Source: Photobacterium leiognathi (GTDB lineage Bacteria; Pseudomonadota; Gammaproteobacteria; Enterobacterales; Vibrionaceae). From it: a stretch of DNA of 64,000 nucleotides. The DNA lies in assembly GCF_030685535.1 (NCBI RefSeq), contig NZ_CP131599.1, positions 372,001 through 436,000 of the forward strand, given 5' to 3'. The position numbers and the translations under genes are program-made. Under the pieces are notes generated by a model. The model worked only from the letters and a program-made list of their open reading frames with translations. It was not told the DNA's origin and searched no databases. Position 1 is the first letter of the stretch, and every line of letters starts with the position of its first letter. Below are positions 34,632-43,908 of the stretch, in pieces.

Positions 34632-36593
34632 ATGCTGAGATCTAACCCAGCGAAAAAAGTAGCTTTTATTACTTTATTATCTGCTTCAATGGGCTTGTTT
34701 ACTGCCAATGTTGCAGCACAAGAGCAACCCTTTGAATTAGGTGTCACTAAAGTCAGTAATGGTGATGTGGTTTCCTATCAAGGGGAGTGTTTTAAAGCCA
34801 AAAACAGCCCTGGCACATGGGAAGCTCCAAAATCAGGCTCATGGTTTTGGGATCAAGTCACTTGTTCTAACGATACGGTTGAACCGCCTGTTGAACCGGA
34901 GCCACCTATTTTAGAGCCAGAACCTCCGGTAACAGAGCCTGAACCACCAACTACAGAGATTCCATCAGATATTACTCCATTTGTATTGGGTGAAACCCGC
35001 GTTGCTAATGGTGACGTAGTGTCGTATCAACAACAGTGTTATATCGCTCAAAATAACCCTGGGGTTTGGGAAGCACCTAAAGCAAACTCTTGGTTCTGGA
35101 AGTCAACAAATTGTGGCAGTACAACTGAGCCACCACTGACATGTACCTTGCCTGAAGTCTTAATTGATAATCAATGTGTGATCCCACCAGTAGAATGTCC
35201 TGATGGTAGCAGCGCGGCAACAGCAGAAGAGTGTCCAGTTATTCCACCAGTTACTTGCCCTGATGGCAGCACAGCCGATTCTGTTGAGCTTTGTCCGCCA
35301 GCAAAAGTTGTCTGTGACGATGGCTCTGTTGTTGATGACATTGCGCAATGTCCTGTAACCCCTGTGACGTGTCCTGATGGTTCAACTGCAAACAGTGTTG
35401 CTGATTGCCCCGTGACGGAAGTACCAACCTCAATGACAGTAACCTCAGATGGCAAAGGCGGTTATTTGATCCCTCGAGCTGAATTTGTGGCGATTGAGAA
35501 AAGTCTAACCAGTGGTGAGTTATTTGATCTTGTACGTTCAGATACCGTGACATTAGATAATGCTTCAGTTGAAGCAGTTCTACCATTACGTGCAGCGAAC
35601 CCTGAAAATGTGAAACGTGCAGAATCGATTGTTGATGAAGCGTTATGGGAGTTCTTATTCCCAATTCGTAATCCAGCTTATACCTACAATCGTTTCCTAC
35701 AAGCTATTGCCAAGTTCCCAGCATTTTGTCGAACTTATACTGATGGACGTGATTCATTAGCCATTTGTAAGCGTTCACTAGCGACGATGTTTGCCCACTT
35801 TGTACAAGAGACTGGGGCGCATGCACCGAACTGGGAAGGCGCATTAGGTAACCCTGAATGGCGTCAAGGTCTGTACTATGTACGTGAAGTGTATAAGTCA
35901 GAAAGCGATACCACAGGTCCTTACAACAAATGTACTGGATGGGCAGGGGAACGTTGGCCTTGTGCGAACAAGAGTTACTTTGGTCGTGGTGCTAAACAGC
36001 TAAGTTGGAACTATAACTATGGTCCATTTTCTGAAGCGATGTTTGGCGACAAAATGGTACTGCTTGAGAAACCAGAGCTGGTGGCTGATACATGGCTAAA
36101 TCTAGCGTCGGCTGTGTTCTTCTATGTCTATCCGCAACCACCAAAACCAAGCATGTTGCATGTGATTGATGGGACATGGCAGCCAAATGCGGCAGATAAA
36201 GCCAATGGTATTGAACATGGCTTCGGCTCGACTATTCAAATCATTAACGGTGCATTTGAATGTGGTAAAGGTTCGACGACGGCACAAGCCAAAGCACGTA
36301 TTGCATACTATAAAGAGATCACTAGTTACCTCAACCTTGATATTTCTGGCGAGAAACTTGATTGTGCTGATATGAAAGCCTTTGATACTGCAGGAGCTGG
36401 CGCACTAGAAGTGTACTGGGATAAAGATTGGGGTTGGGATGCTAACACCCCGGGTAATCACAGCTTTAAATGTAAGTTAGTAGGTTATCAAACCGCTTAC
36501 AGTGCATGGAGTGCGGGTGATTATGAACTATGTGTTGAAGACAACTTCAACGTACAAGCAACTGATGCTAACGGTGAAATTATACCAAAATAA
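34632..36593 (+). CDS. Family 19 chitinase with two chitin-binding modules
   Basis: ~653-aa secreted endochitinase. The signal peptide (~1-30, NVAA|QEQ) is followed by two CBM5/12-like modules of ~45 aa (GVTKVSNGDVVSYQGECFKAK and GETRVANGDVVSYQQQCYIAQ), Pro/Glu linkers, then four tandem Cys-rich units CPDGS...CP (~180-275), and the GH19 domain (~330-600). Catalytic Glu lies in HFVQETGAH, with YFGRGAKQLSWNYNYG as the typical GH19 segment. Start ATG 34632 has AAGGA 8 bp upstream; ATG 34623 and TTG 34611 are alternatives. With the LPMO it points to chitin utilisation. Confidence 0.94.
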   Translation: MLRSNPAKKVAFITLLSASMGLFTANVAAQEQPFELGVTKVSNGDVVSYQGECFKAKNSPGTWEAPKSGSWFWDQVTCSNDTVEPPVEPEPPILEPEPPVTEPEPPTTEIPSDITPFVLGETRVANGDVVSYQQQCYIAQNNPGVWEAPKANSWFWKSTNCGSTTEPPLTCTLPEVLIDNQCVIPPVECPDGSSAATAEECPVIPPVTCPDGSTADSVELCPPAKVVCDDGSVVDDIAQCPVTPVTCPDGSTANSVADCPVTEVPTSMTVTSDGKGGYLIPRAEFVAIEKSLTSGELFDLVRSDTVTLDNASVEAVLPLRAANPENVKRAESIVDEALWEFLFPIRNPAYTYNRFLQAIAKFPAFCRTYTDGRDSLAICKRSLATMFAHFVQETGAHAPNWEGALGNPEWRQGLYYVREVYKSESDTTGPYNKCTGWAGERWPCANKSYFGRGAKQLSWNYNYGPFSEAMFGDKMVLLEKPELVADTWLNLASAVFFYVYPQPPKPSMLHVIDGTWQPNAADKANGIEHGFGSTIQIINGAFECGKGSTTAQAKARIAYYKEITSYLNLDISGEKLDCADMKAFDTAGAGALEVYWDKDWGWDANTPGNHSFKCKLVGYQTAYSAWSAGDYELCVEDNFNVQATDANGEIIPK

Positions 36594-36616
36594 TCATCAG
36601 AGTTAGTTGATATAAC

Positions 36617-36652
36617 AAAGCCCACAACAGTGTTCGCTATTGTGGGCTTTTT
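36617..36652 (+). terminator. Terminator of the chitinase gene
   Basis: An 11-bp perfect stem AAAGCCCACAA/TTGTGGGCTTT followed by T5. Its left side also gives a short T-run on the minus strand for corA. Confidence 0.9.
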
Positions 36653-36685
36653 AATCATCTTACTGTTACTGCAAGTGCTTCTTTT

Positions 36686-37636
36686 TTATAACCAGCCTTT
36701 ACGTTTGAAGTAAAGATAAGGCGCAAGAGCTGCCAATACCATCAATAGCAAGGCATACGGATAACCCAGTTCCCAGTGCAACTCTGGCATAAATTCAAAG
36801 TTCATCCCGTAGCTTGATGCTACCAATGTTGGCGGTAGAAATACCACCGATACCACAGAGAAGATCTTGATAATACGGTTCTGCTCGATATTGATAAAAC
36901 CCATTGCCGCATCCATTAAGAAGTTCACTTTCTGGAATAAGGATTCGTTGTGTGGCAAGAGTGATTCAATATCACGTAGCACTTCACGGGCTTGTTCTAA
37001 TTCATTCGCAGGTAAGCGTGCTTTGCGGACTAAGAAACTTAACGCGCGTTGGGTATCCATTAAACACAAACGGATTTTCCAGCCTGCATCTTCTTGTTCA
37101 GCGAGATTAGCTAAGGCTTTGTCAAAATGTTCGCCCGGTTTTCCACCTAAAATTACCTTGCCGATAGCTTCTAAATCGCTGTAAATGTCTTCAATAACAT
37201 CTGCAAGTTGCTCGATTTTTGTTTCAAATAAATCAAGTAACAATTCATATGCACTGCCTTGTTGTAAACGCTGAGTGCGGGCACGCATACGGTACAAACG
37301 AAACGCAGGTAATTCACGTTCACGTAGGGTAAATAAACGACCATCACGAATGGTAAATGCTACGGTCGCATTGCTAACGTAATCTTCAATATCTTCATAG
37401 TAGAAGAACGAGTGAATATGTAAGCCATCTTCATCTTCGAAAAAACGCGCACTGGCCTCAATGTCTTCAAGTTCAGGACGAGTCGCAAGGCCTTGTCCTA
37501 GTTCTTGTTGAACGCGCTCTCGTTCTTCTTCATTGGGTTCGATAAGATCAACCCATAACGCCGATGAAATAGGATCTTGGGCTTCTAAATCCAAACGTTG
37601 TAAACGGTAATCGTTTAATTTATATGCGTTCAGCAT
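36686..37636 (-). CDS. corA: CorA Mg2+/Co2+ channel
   Basis: 316-aa inner-membrane divalent cation channel. Large N-terminal cytosolic alpha/beta domain (1-~250) starts [17 protein letters not shown]; two C-terminal helices follow, with the GMN selectivity signature in [13 protein letters not shown] (~278-291) and a basic C-terminus [10 protein letters not shown]. Full length and near the E. coli sequence. Start ATG 37636. A 330-bp leader with hairpins precedes it. Confidence 0.97.
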   Translation of the reverse strand: MLNAYKLNDYRLQRLDLEAQDPISSALWVDLIEPNEEERERVQQELGQGLATRPELEDIEASARFFEDEDGLHIHSFFYYEDIEDYVSNATVAFTIRDGRLFTLRERELPAFRLYRMRARTQRLQQGSAYELLLDLFETKIEQLADVIEDIYSDLEAIGKVILGGKPGEHFDKALANLAEQEDAGWKIRLCLMDTQRALSFLVRKARLPANELEQAREVLRDIESLLPHNESLFQKVNFLMDAAMGFINIEQNRIIKIFSVVSVVFLPPTLVASSYGMNFEFMPELHWELGYPYALLLMVLAALAPYLYFKRKGWL

Positions 37637-37967
37637 GTCTCATATCTCCACTAGTGGTGATGATACCAACAACGCTTTACAACACAATTTGAAGCTAGAT
37701 CAACGCAGCTTCTACCAATACAAAACTGGAATAATAAGATTTAAATAGAAGCAACAGGCAGAAGGAGATGTGCATGCTGGCAGTTAAACACTGTCAACGC
37801 ACACGCATAAGCAGGGGAGGACAGATTAACAGGAAAAAATCTCATTCCAGTATCGACTGGGAGTGTTCAAAGCGGTGTCCTCTCAAATAATGGTGGGCGC
37901 ATGTTACGCCCGACAGAAAAAGACTTCAACTTACGGTATTGCAACATTAGATTTGCTCATTAAGTGT
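37637..37967 (-). promoter_or_regulatory. Long leader/promoter region of corA
   Basis: 331 bp without an annotated gene. On the minus strand it contains the hairpin GGGCG/CGCCC (around 37893-37909), a second hairpin CCAGTCGATACTGG, then a 34-codon frame (37845-37741, starting MRFFPVNLSSPAYACA) that ends 104 bp before corA. In Salmonella corA expression is controlled through a leader ORF (corL). This could be an analogous leader, but ribosome-site support is weak and an open frame also exists on the other strand. Confidence 0.35.
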
Positions 37968-38233
37968 TATACCCAAGTGACTTCAAGGTACTAGGTTCAG
38001 CGAGAATACCTTGGTTTGTAGACTAGGAGACGATTTGAAGATCTAGTGGCTCTAAATCAAAAATAGTCGACAACGAGTACAAGCCAAGGAAACTCGCCCT
38101 TTGGGAACATGTCACAGCACCGATTTCTGTGTCACGCAACTTGGAAATAGACAACTATTACACTTCGTTGCTTTCCTTGAACTCGACGCTGTGACAAGTT
38201 CTGAATTCCGTAACTTGAAGTCGCTTGGGTATA
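37968..38233 (+). repeat. Dispersed ~267-bp repeat, copy 2 (diverged)
   Basis: 266 bp bounded by TATACCCAAG and its inverse CTTGGGTATA. Same orientation as copy 1 but with many substitutions in the interior; blocks such as CTCGCCCTTTGGGA, CAACTTGGAAATAG and TTCGTTG persist. Intergenic between corA and the scs operon. Confidence 0.85.
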
Positions 38234-38390
38234 TAACAAAGACTTATTCATGTCTGATTAAGGGTAATTGATAGTTCAATTAACTAATCACTGATCCAAT
38301 TATAATGAGCTTTTGTTATTTAGCCTGCTTAATTGCAGAAACGAGACTGAGGAAGCGTATTAGGCGGCATACCGCATTTATAGCAGATAC

Positions 38391-38416
38391 AAAAATGCCA
38401 GCGTAATGCTGGCATT
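38391..38416 (-). terminator. Terminator of the scs operon
   Basis: An 8-bp perfect stem ATGCCAGC/GCTGGCAT with loop GTAAT and T5 on the minus strand, 35 bp after the last gene. Confidence 0.9.
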
Positions 38417-38450
38417 GATGCGTTTATTTAGTTTGAACGACGTTATTTAA

Positions 38451-39155
38451 CTACAAGCGCTCTTTTACTAACGGAAGAAGCTGATCATAGGGTAGGTAAC
38501 CGGGTATCAGTTGATCATCAATAATCATAGCGGGTGTGCCTTGAACACCAAGTTTAAGCATTAATTGATAGTTCTTTGCTGACATTTCCATCGCACGATC
38601 AACATCTTTTAGATCTTGAGTAACCTCTTCTTTTTGAGCCACTTTAGTGATTGAACGAAGGTTATGAATACCTGGTTTGCTATAAAGCATTTTTTCGACA
38701 CTGTTGAACTTATCTGGATTATTTTTCCAAACGTTTAAAGCAAATGTCGTTGAATTAACAGGATTGCCTTTTTCTTTTAGTGGCACATAGATATTCACGA
38801 TTCGAATTTTGTCAGGATATTCACTAACAAGCTTACGAAGTTCTGGATCTAACTTTTTGCACCATGGACAGCTTAAGTCAGTAATCACTGCAATCGTCAG
38901 TTTAGGCTGTTTAGCGCCATATGAAGGATGATCTGGATTTGCATAGATAAAATCATGGTTCTTTTTCAATGTAAGAGACAAACCTTCCTGCTGTTGTAAG
39001 TACATGACCAAGTTATTATGCAGTCCTGCAATGATGTCCGGGTGTGCATTCAGTATTTTATTGATGTCTTGTAATTGTTCCTGTTGAGTCATAGCAAAAC
39101 TCATTGGAGCAAAAAGCAATGATGCCATTAGGGATACGATTAATTTAAATTTCAT
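38451..39155 (-). CDS. scsC: ScsC-like periplasmic thiol-disulfide protein (DsbA/DsbG fold)
   Basis: 234-aa periplasmic thioredoxin-fold protein. Signal peptide (1-21, SFA|MTQ), an N-terminal helical region for oligomerisation (~25-65), then a DsbA-like domain with active site CPWC (~96-99, in TDLSCPWCKKLDP) and cis-Pro GTPAMIID (~205-212). The group matches ScsC/copper-sensitivity-suppressor proteins, which isomerise or protect thiols under copper stress and are reduced by ScsB. Last gene of a four-gene operon, 8 bp after scsD. Confidence 0.88.
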   Translation of the reverse strand: MKFKLIVSLMASLLFAPMSFAMTQQEQLQDINKILNAHPDIIAGLHNNLVMYLQQQEGLSLTLKKNHDFIYANPDHPSYGAKQPKLTIAVITDLSCPWCKKLDPELRKLVSEYPDKIRIVNIYVPLKEKGNPVNSTTFALNVWKNNPDKFNSVEKMLYSKPGIHNLRSITKVAQKEEVTQDLKDVDRAMEMSAKNYQLMLKLGVQGTPAMIIDDQLIPGYLPYDQLLPLVKERL

Positions 39156-39163
39156 GAAGAGTC

Positions 39164-39676
39164 CTATTTAATATTTGCCAGCCACATACGGCCTAAGATG
39201 CCCATTGGGGTGGTTAATCCAGAGGTAGTGCTTTTAACTTCTCCGTCTTTTAAGACGATGAGTGTTGGAGCAACTTGAACTCCCCAGTCTCGTGATATTT
39301 GATTATTGGCGTCATTAATGGTGCTGAAATGGTAACCTTTTGCCTTCATATAGCGTTGAACGCGATGATCATCACCTGAATTAAAAGAGATCCCAACAAC
39401 GGAATAGTCATCACTGAGCCAGTTAACGATTGGGGTGACGAATTTGCATGCGACACACCATGTAGCCCAAAAATACACTAATACTGCTTTATCTTTGTTT
39501 TGCTCTATTACATCAATGTGTTGCCCATTAAGCGAAATACCTGCAGTTACTGGCGTCTTTTCAATAGGAATATCACTTGTTCTCACCATATCGATAGCTT
39601 GGATCATGACAAACACGAAGGTGAACAACGCAATATACTCTTTTAGCTTGGATGGCTTTTTCTTGTCTTTAAACAT
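39164..39676 (-). CDS. scsD: ScsD-like membrane-anchored thioredoxin
   Basis: 170-aa TlpA/ResA-like protein: one N-terminal membrane helix (~13-30), then a periplasmic thioredoxin domain with active site WCVAC (~75-79, FWATWCVACKFV) and cis-Pro VAPTLIVLKDG. Its ATG overlaps the stop of scsB, so the two are translationally coupled. In Salmonella and Proteus the order is scsB-C-D; here D precedes C. Confidence 0.88.
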   Translation of the reverse strand: MFKDKKKPSKLKEYIALFTFVFVMIQAIDMVRTSDIPIEKTPVTAGISLNGQHIDVIEQNKDKAVLVYFWATWCVACKFVTPIVNWLSDDYSVVGISFNSGDDHRVQRYMKAKGYHFSTINDANNQISRDWGVQVAPTLIVLKDGEVKSTTSGLTTPMGILGRMWLANIK

Positions 39677-41736
39677 TACTGACCTCCCGCTTTTTTTATC
39701 GCGTTACGAACCGCATCTTCCGTGAGTATCACAGGAAGCTCGATGCCTGCTGGTGCATTTGGGCCATAAACAATATTGAATGGCACACCAAAGCGACCAT
39801 GATCTTGTAGGAAGGTAGTGACTTTCTTACTAGGCACTGTCCAATCACCACGCATTGGAACAATGTTGTCACTTAGTAGTGTGCTGTACACTGGCTCTCT
39901 CAATAAAACTCCGAGCTTGTTTGCCTTACAGGTGACACACCAATCAGCGGTTAAATCGACAAACACCACGTTTCCTGCGGACACATAATCATTGATCGCT
40001 TGAGTTGATAACGCTTCCCAAGCAGGCTCTGGCGGTAGGAGTTTTGACTCTCTTTGATTTATGAAAGAGGCTCCTATTGTTAGCCCGATAATAATTGAGC
40101 AAAGGATGACGGCATGTCGATAACCATGAACCAGCCAAACTCGGATCAGCATTGCTCCAAATACCGTCACACTTGCTACGTAAAGCCATACTTCTGATAG
40201 GTGACTTTTCAGTAAGCTAAGCAGCCAAATACTGGTTATCAGCATCATTGCACCAAAAAGATACTTAACGTTATTCATCCATATACCCGGCTTAGGTAGC
40301 GCCAAGGCGATTGAAGGAAATATTGAAACAAGTATCCAAGGTAGTGCCATACCGATAGCAAGCGCTGTGAAGATCACAAACATGGTTGGAATGTCAGTAG
40401 CTAAAGCAAATGCGACAGCTGTTCCCAAAAAAGGCGCAGAGCATGGCGTAGCTAATAGCGTTGCAAACATTCCTTGAACTATGTGACCGAAATAGCTGTT
40501 ATCACCTTTTGATGCCATCCATGTATTAGTGTTAGATGACAGCCGAATTTCAAAAAGACCTAACATGTTAGCGCCAAAAAGTGCTGTTATGATGAACATA
40601 GCCCCCAGAAACCAACCATTTTGAAATTGGATTCCCCAGCCTATGACGCTACCAGTGACTTTTAATAGCATTAGGCAAAGAGCAATTAACCAAAATGACA
40701 GTAAGATCCCTGTTGAAGATGCAAGAAATTGAAAGCGAATTTGTCGTTTTTCAAGTCCTCTCGCTTCGATAACGCTACCAAGTTTCATTCCAAGAACTGG
40801 AAAAACACATGGCATGACGTTCAATATCAAACCACCAACTAGTGCTAAGAGCATCATGTGAGCGATAGGTTTGTGTATAGCTTGTCCTGCTGTTACTAAT
40901 GCGGCTTTTTCGGCAATAAAGCTTCCATCTTTAAAACTAAGAAAGATGTTTTCATTGAGCAGATTTGGTTCGTTCATCCAACTACTAACGCTGAAAGTAG
41001 CAGTGAGTGTTTGCCCTTTTATATCGATATCTGGCTTAGAGAAAGTGGCGTCTTGTATCTGATCTGACTTTCCATCAATAAGTACATCTGGGTGAGTCCA
41101 TCCTATTTGATGATTCGCAGTGACGATGAGTTTAGATTGTGCTTTGTCCCACTTGGCTTCTACATTCTCAATGAGTGGAGAGTCTTTTGGCACCTTACTC
41201 ATTGCGCGCGCGTAAGTCAGCATTGCTTTGTCGTTCGAGATGAGATCATTCGGAACAAAGCGGATCTTTATTGGAAAGTCAGTGAGAACACAGATAGAAG
41301 TGCATGACGAAATAGTCAGCGTTGCATTAAGCGCAACGGGCTTGGATAGCTCCTCAACATGCAACACCATAGGGAATGTGATGTGACGTTTATACCCAAG
41401 GGTATTTATGTTAAGCAGACTGAAATGCTCGGGGAATGACCAAAACCAATCAACATAATGAAGGTTGGTAGAATTATCCCATGTCATTTTCGGTGCGATA
41501 CCACCTTCTCCGGGACTTCGCCAATATGTATGCCAACCCTCATCTAGCTCTACCTCTAAATAAGCGGCAACGGTTTTGGTTTGTTTATCGACTTGTCCAG
41601 TGATGACAAAGTTAGTTTTAATGTATGGATGTGTTTGGTCTGTCATCCAGCCAGTACTTAGCGCTGTATCAAGACCAGTAGCGTGAGTATTTAAGCTTAG
41701 GGTGCTGCCAAATACGATGCACAGCAAAGCTGCCAT
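39676..41736 (-). CDS. scsB: ScsB-like (DsbD-family) transmembrane electron transporter
   Basis: 686-aa protein that carries electrons from cytosolic thioredoxin to periplasmic Scs proteins. Signal peptide (1-~20), an ScsB-type periplasmic domain (~25-270: DEGWHTYWRSPGEGG, with Cys pair SSCTSICVL), an eight-helix DsbD core (~290-560) with Cys-Pro motifs NVMPCVFPVLG and ATPCSAPFLG, and a C-terminal thioredoxin domain with LTADWCVTCKANK (~600). The N-terminal domain separates it from DsbD and identifies ScsB. Second gene of the operon. Confidence 0.93.
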   Translation of the reverse strand: MAALLCIVFGSTLSLNTHATGLDTALSTGWMTDQTHPYIKTNFVITGQVDKQTKTVAAYLEVELDEGWHTYWRSPGEGGIAPKMTWDNSTNLHYVDWFWSFPEHFSLLNINTLGYKRHITFPMVLHVEELSKPVALNATLTISSCTSICVLTDFPIKIRFVPNDLISNDKAMLTYARAMSKVPKDSPLIENVEAKWDKAQSKLIVTANHQIGWTHPDVLIDGKSDQIQDATFSKPDIDIKGQTLTATFSVSSWMNEPNLLNENIFLSFKDGSFIAEKAALVTAGQAIHKPIAHMMLLALVGGLILNVMPCVFPVLGMKLGSVIEARGLEKRQIRFQFLASSTGILLSFWLIALCLMLLKVTGSVIGWGIQFQNGWFLGAMFIITALFGANMLGLFEIRLSSNTNTWMASKGDNSYFGHIVQGMFATLLATPCSAPFLGTAVAFALATDIPTMFVIFTALAIGMALPWILVSIFPSIALALPKPGIWMNNVKYLFGAMMLITSIWLLSLLKSHLSEVWLYVASVTVFGAMLIRVWLVHGYRHAVILCSIIIGLTIGASFINQRESKLLPPEPAWEALSTQAINDYVSAGNVVFVDLTADWCVTCKANKLGVLLREPVYSTLLSDNIVPMRGDWTVPSKKVTTFLQDHGRFGVPFNIVYGPNAPAGIELPVILTEDAVRNAIKKAGGQ

Positions 41737-41811
41737 GTGTAATAGCGTATTAAATTTTCACATTGTATGTCCTTAGAAATTGATTATTAATGTTTTAGTG
41801 ACATCAATTTC

Positions 41812-42228
41812 TCATTCTCTAAAGACGCAAATTTGTAGATGGGTTCGCCTACCTTTTGCAAAGATCGGCTCTGTAAATGGGGGAAAGTAGGGCGGGCTAC
41901 TTGTTAGTAAGATGACGATGGCTATGAAAGCCAAAAACGACACAATGACGTGGTGATTATCGAGCTGATGTTGATCAAAGTTGATGAGGTGTTCAGACAA
42001 ATGACACTTGTCGTTAGCTTCTGAGTTTGAACTATTATCGAGATTAGAGTCACTGCCATCAGTTGAAATAATAGTACTTTGATTGTTGTCTTGAAACTGC
42101 GTTTTACAACCGCGGAAGATGTTCATATTGGTCGCTAAACAAATACAAATAACCCAACCCACTATAAATAGTGCGCTCTTGCTTATTCGTTGTTTGTTAT
42201 AAAACTTGAACATCGTTGTTGTGACCAT
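41812..42228 (-). CDS. Small membrane protein at the head of the scs operon (ScsA-like)
   Basis: 138-aa protein with an N-terminal helix (~17-37) and a second helix (~92-110), with a Ser/Asn/Asp-rich and His-containing middle (HLSEHLINFDQHQLDNHH) that could bind copper. It ends PPFTEPIFAKGRRTHLQICVFRE-like (split here: PPFTEPIF, RRTHLQICVF), a tail seen in small proteins before scsB. It is probably the scsA position; identity is inferred from place and general form. 75 bp before scsB. Confidence 0.65.
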   Translation of the reverse strand: MVTTTMFKFYNKQRISKSALFIVGWVICICLATNMNIFRGCKTQFQDNNQSTIISTDGSDSNLDNSSNSEANDKCHLSEHLINFDQHQLDNHHVIVSFLAFIAIVILLTSSPPYFPPFTEPIFAKGRRTHLQICVFRE

Positions 42229-42383
42229 TTACCTCTATTAGGGGAGAAATATGCACGTTAGATATCGTGATTGCAAATATTTCTTGGGATCTGTTGGTTG
42301 TAATTAGTGTTGATTATTCAAAAGGATACATTCATTCATCAAGCTATGACTCAAGCTGTATAAACATATAGAGCAGATACAAA

Positions 42384-42426
42384 AATGCCTTTCTCTTAAA
42401 TGGTTAACCATCAAGAAAAAGGCAAT
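42384..42426 (-). terminator. Probable terminator of guaC
   Basis: Imperfect stem GCCTTTCTCTT/AAGAAAAAGGC around the perfect palindrome ATGGTTAACCAT, with T5 on the minus strand. It lies 35 bp after the guaC stop. The 17 bp GCAGATACAAAAATGCC here recur at the scs terminator. Confidence 0.7.
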
Positions 42427-42460
42427 AGTTATTTACAGTTTATAACGCTTAATCAGTAAC

Positions 42461-43504
42461 TTATTCTTTACCGAATACGTTATTTTCTTGCTCTTGTACG
42501 CGAATGAAAGTTGTGCGCTTCGTTAGCTCTTTAAGCTGCGCTGCACCAACATAAGTACATGTTGAGCGAACACCACCCATGATGTCTTGGATTGTGTTTT
42601 CAACTGGGCCACGGTAAGGAAGTAGAACTGTTTTACCTTCAGCTGCACGGTATTTCGCAACACCACCTGAGTGCTTGTCCATTGCGCTTTGGCTAGACAT
42701 ACCGTAGAACTTCATAAACGTTTTACCGTCTTGCTCGATCAATTCACCGCCACTTTCATCGTGTGCAGCTAGCATACCACCAAGCATAACGAAGTCAGCA
42801 CCGCCACCGAAGGCTTTAGAAACGTCACCTGCACATGAACAACCACCATCACCGATGATACGACCACCTAGGCCGTGCGCAGCATCTGCACACTCGATGA
42901 TTGCTGAAAGTTGAGGGTAACCAACGCCTGTTTTTACACGTGTTGTACATACAGAACCAGGGCCAATACCTACTTTAACAATGTCAGCGCCTGCAAGGAT
43001 TAACTCTTCAACCATGTCACCAGTAACCACGTTACCCGCACTGATCACTTTGTCTGGGAATGCTGCACGTACTTTTTCTACGTACTCAACAAGGTGTTCA
43101 GAGTAACCGTTAGCGATATCAATACAGATGAAGATAAGATCATCTGTTAGCGCCATGATGTCTTTTGTTTTTTGGAAATCAGCGTCAGAAGTACCAGTAG
43201 AAACCATGGCATTCTTTAGAACAGAAGCGTCGTTTTGAGAAATGAAGTCAGCCCATTGTTCAACAGTGTAGTGTTTGTGAACGGCTGTCATTACGTTGTG
43301 CTTAGAAAGGGCTTTAACCATTTCAAAACTACCAACAGAGTCCATATTAGCCGCAATAATTGGTACACCAGACCATTGACGACCACTATGTTTGAATGTA
43401 AACTCGCGGGTTAATTCAACTTGAGAGCGGCTTTTCAAAGTAGAACGTTTTGGACGAAACAGTACATCTTTAAAACCTAATTTCAAGTCTTGTTCGATAC
43501 GCAT
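42461..43504 (-). CDS. guaC: GMP reductase
   Basis: 347-aa cytosolic enzyme that reduces GMP to IMP with NADPH, for purine salvage. (beta/alpha)8 barrel of the IMPDH/GMPR family; begins [21 protein letters not shown], has ANMDSVG (~51), catalytic Cys in [17 protein letters not shown] (~186), and [14 protein letters not shown] with AAHDESGG (~242). No CBS domains, as expected for GMPR rather than IMPDH. Single gene with an unusual leader (see hairpin at 43588-43621). Confidence 0.97.
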   Translation of the reverse strand: MRIEQDLKLGFKDVLFRPKRSTLKSRSQVELTREFTFKHSGRQWSGVPIIAANMDSVGSFEMVKALSKHNVMTAVHKHYTVEQWADFISQNDASVLKNAMVSTGTSDADFQKTKDIMALTDDLIFICIDIANGYSEHLVEYVEKVRAAFPDKVISAGNVVTGDMVEELILAGADIVKVGIGPGSVCTTRVKTGVGYPQLSAIIECADAAHGLGGRIIGDGGCSCAGDVSKAFGGGADFVMLGGMLAAHDESGGELIEQDGKTFMKFYGMSSQSAMDKHSGGVAKYRAAEGKTVLLPYRGPVENTIQDIMGGVRSTCTYVGAAQLKELTKRTTFIRVQEQENNVFGKE

Positions 43505-43587
43505 GGTTATTCCTTAAACTTATCTATCGAATATGCTCAACGAAGCATTTACTGGCAGGTAAACGTTTTCGCCTAATGAGCAGGCAC

Positions 43588-43621
43588 AAAAAAACCGGAG
43601 CGTTGGCAGACGCTCCGGTTT
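43588..43621 (-). promoter_or_regulatory. Terminator-like hairpin at the predicted transcription start of guaC
   Basis: Minus-strand structure: a 12-bp perfect stem AAACCGGAGCGT/ACGCTCCGGTTT with a 6-nt loop and T7, i.e. a full intrinsic terminator. It begins at the expected +1 of the promoter at 43627-43654 and lies 84 bp before the guaC ATG. No upstream gene on this strand needs it. An attenuator or an mRNA-stabilising 5' hairpin is inferred. Confidence 0.7.
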
Positions 43622-43626
43622 TCAGC

Positions 43627-43654
43627 ATTATAGGAAGTAAATTCTTAAAAACAA
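43627..43654 (-). promoter_or_regulatory. Promoter of guaC
   Basis: Minus strand: -35 TTGTTT (43654-43649), 16-bp spacer, perfect -10 TATAAT (43632-43627). Predicted start about 43620, at the foot of the hairpin. Confidence 0.75.
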
Positions 43655-43908
43655 CCCTATAAATGTAAATAAATATGTCTTAAAGAAAATAAATTATGAT
43701 AAAAGCAGGATAAGTTTTCATCATAATAGTGTTTTTTATAAACTTTTCGCTTCCATTCTCAGGAAATCTTTGCATAATTTCCTTCAAAGTCAGTACTGAC
43801 AAAAACAATATTTAAAATTATTCGTATCTTTAGAATGAGAAGCTATTCTTAATAGATGGGTGATTCTCATGCTTTATTTTTCTACGAAGTGTTGTGGGAA
43901 GGTTTAAT

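Noticed and set aside
37774..37893. 40-codon plus-strand frame (MLAVKHCQRTR...) with a good AAGGAG
   Set aside because: It overlaps the structured corA leader on the opposite strand; small and basic with no supporting context, so it was left out.
43588..43893. Purine riboswitch upstream of guaC
   Set aside because: The purine aptamer consensus (TATA...TCTACC...ATA around P1-P3) is not present on the minus strand; only a promoter and a plain terminator hairpin are seen.
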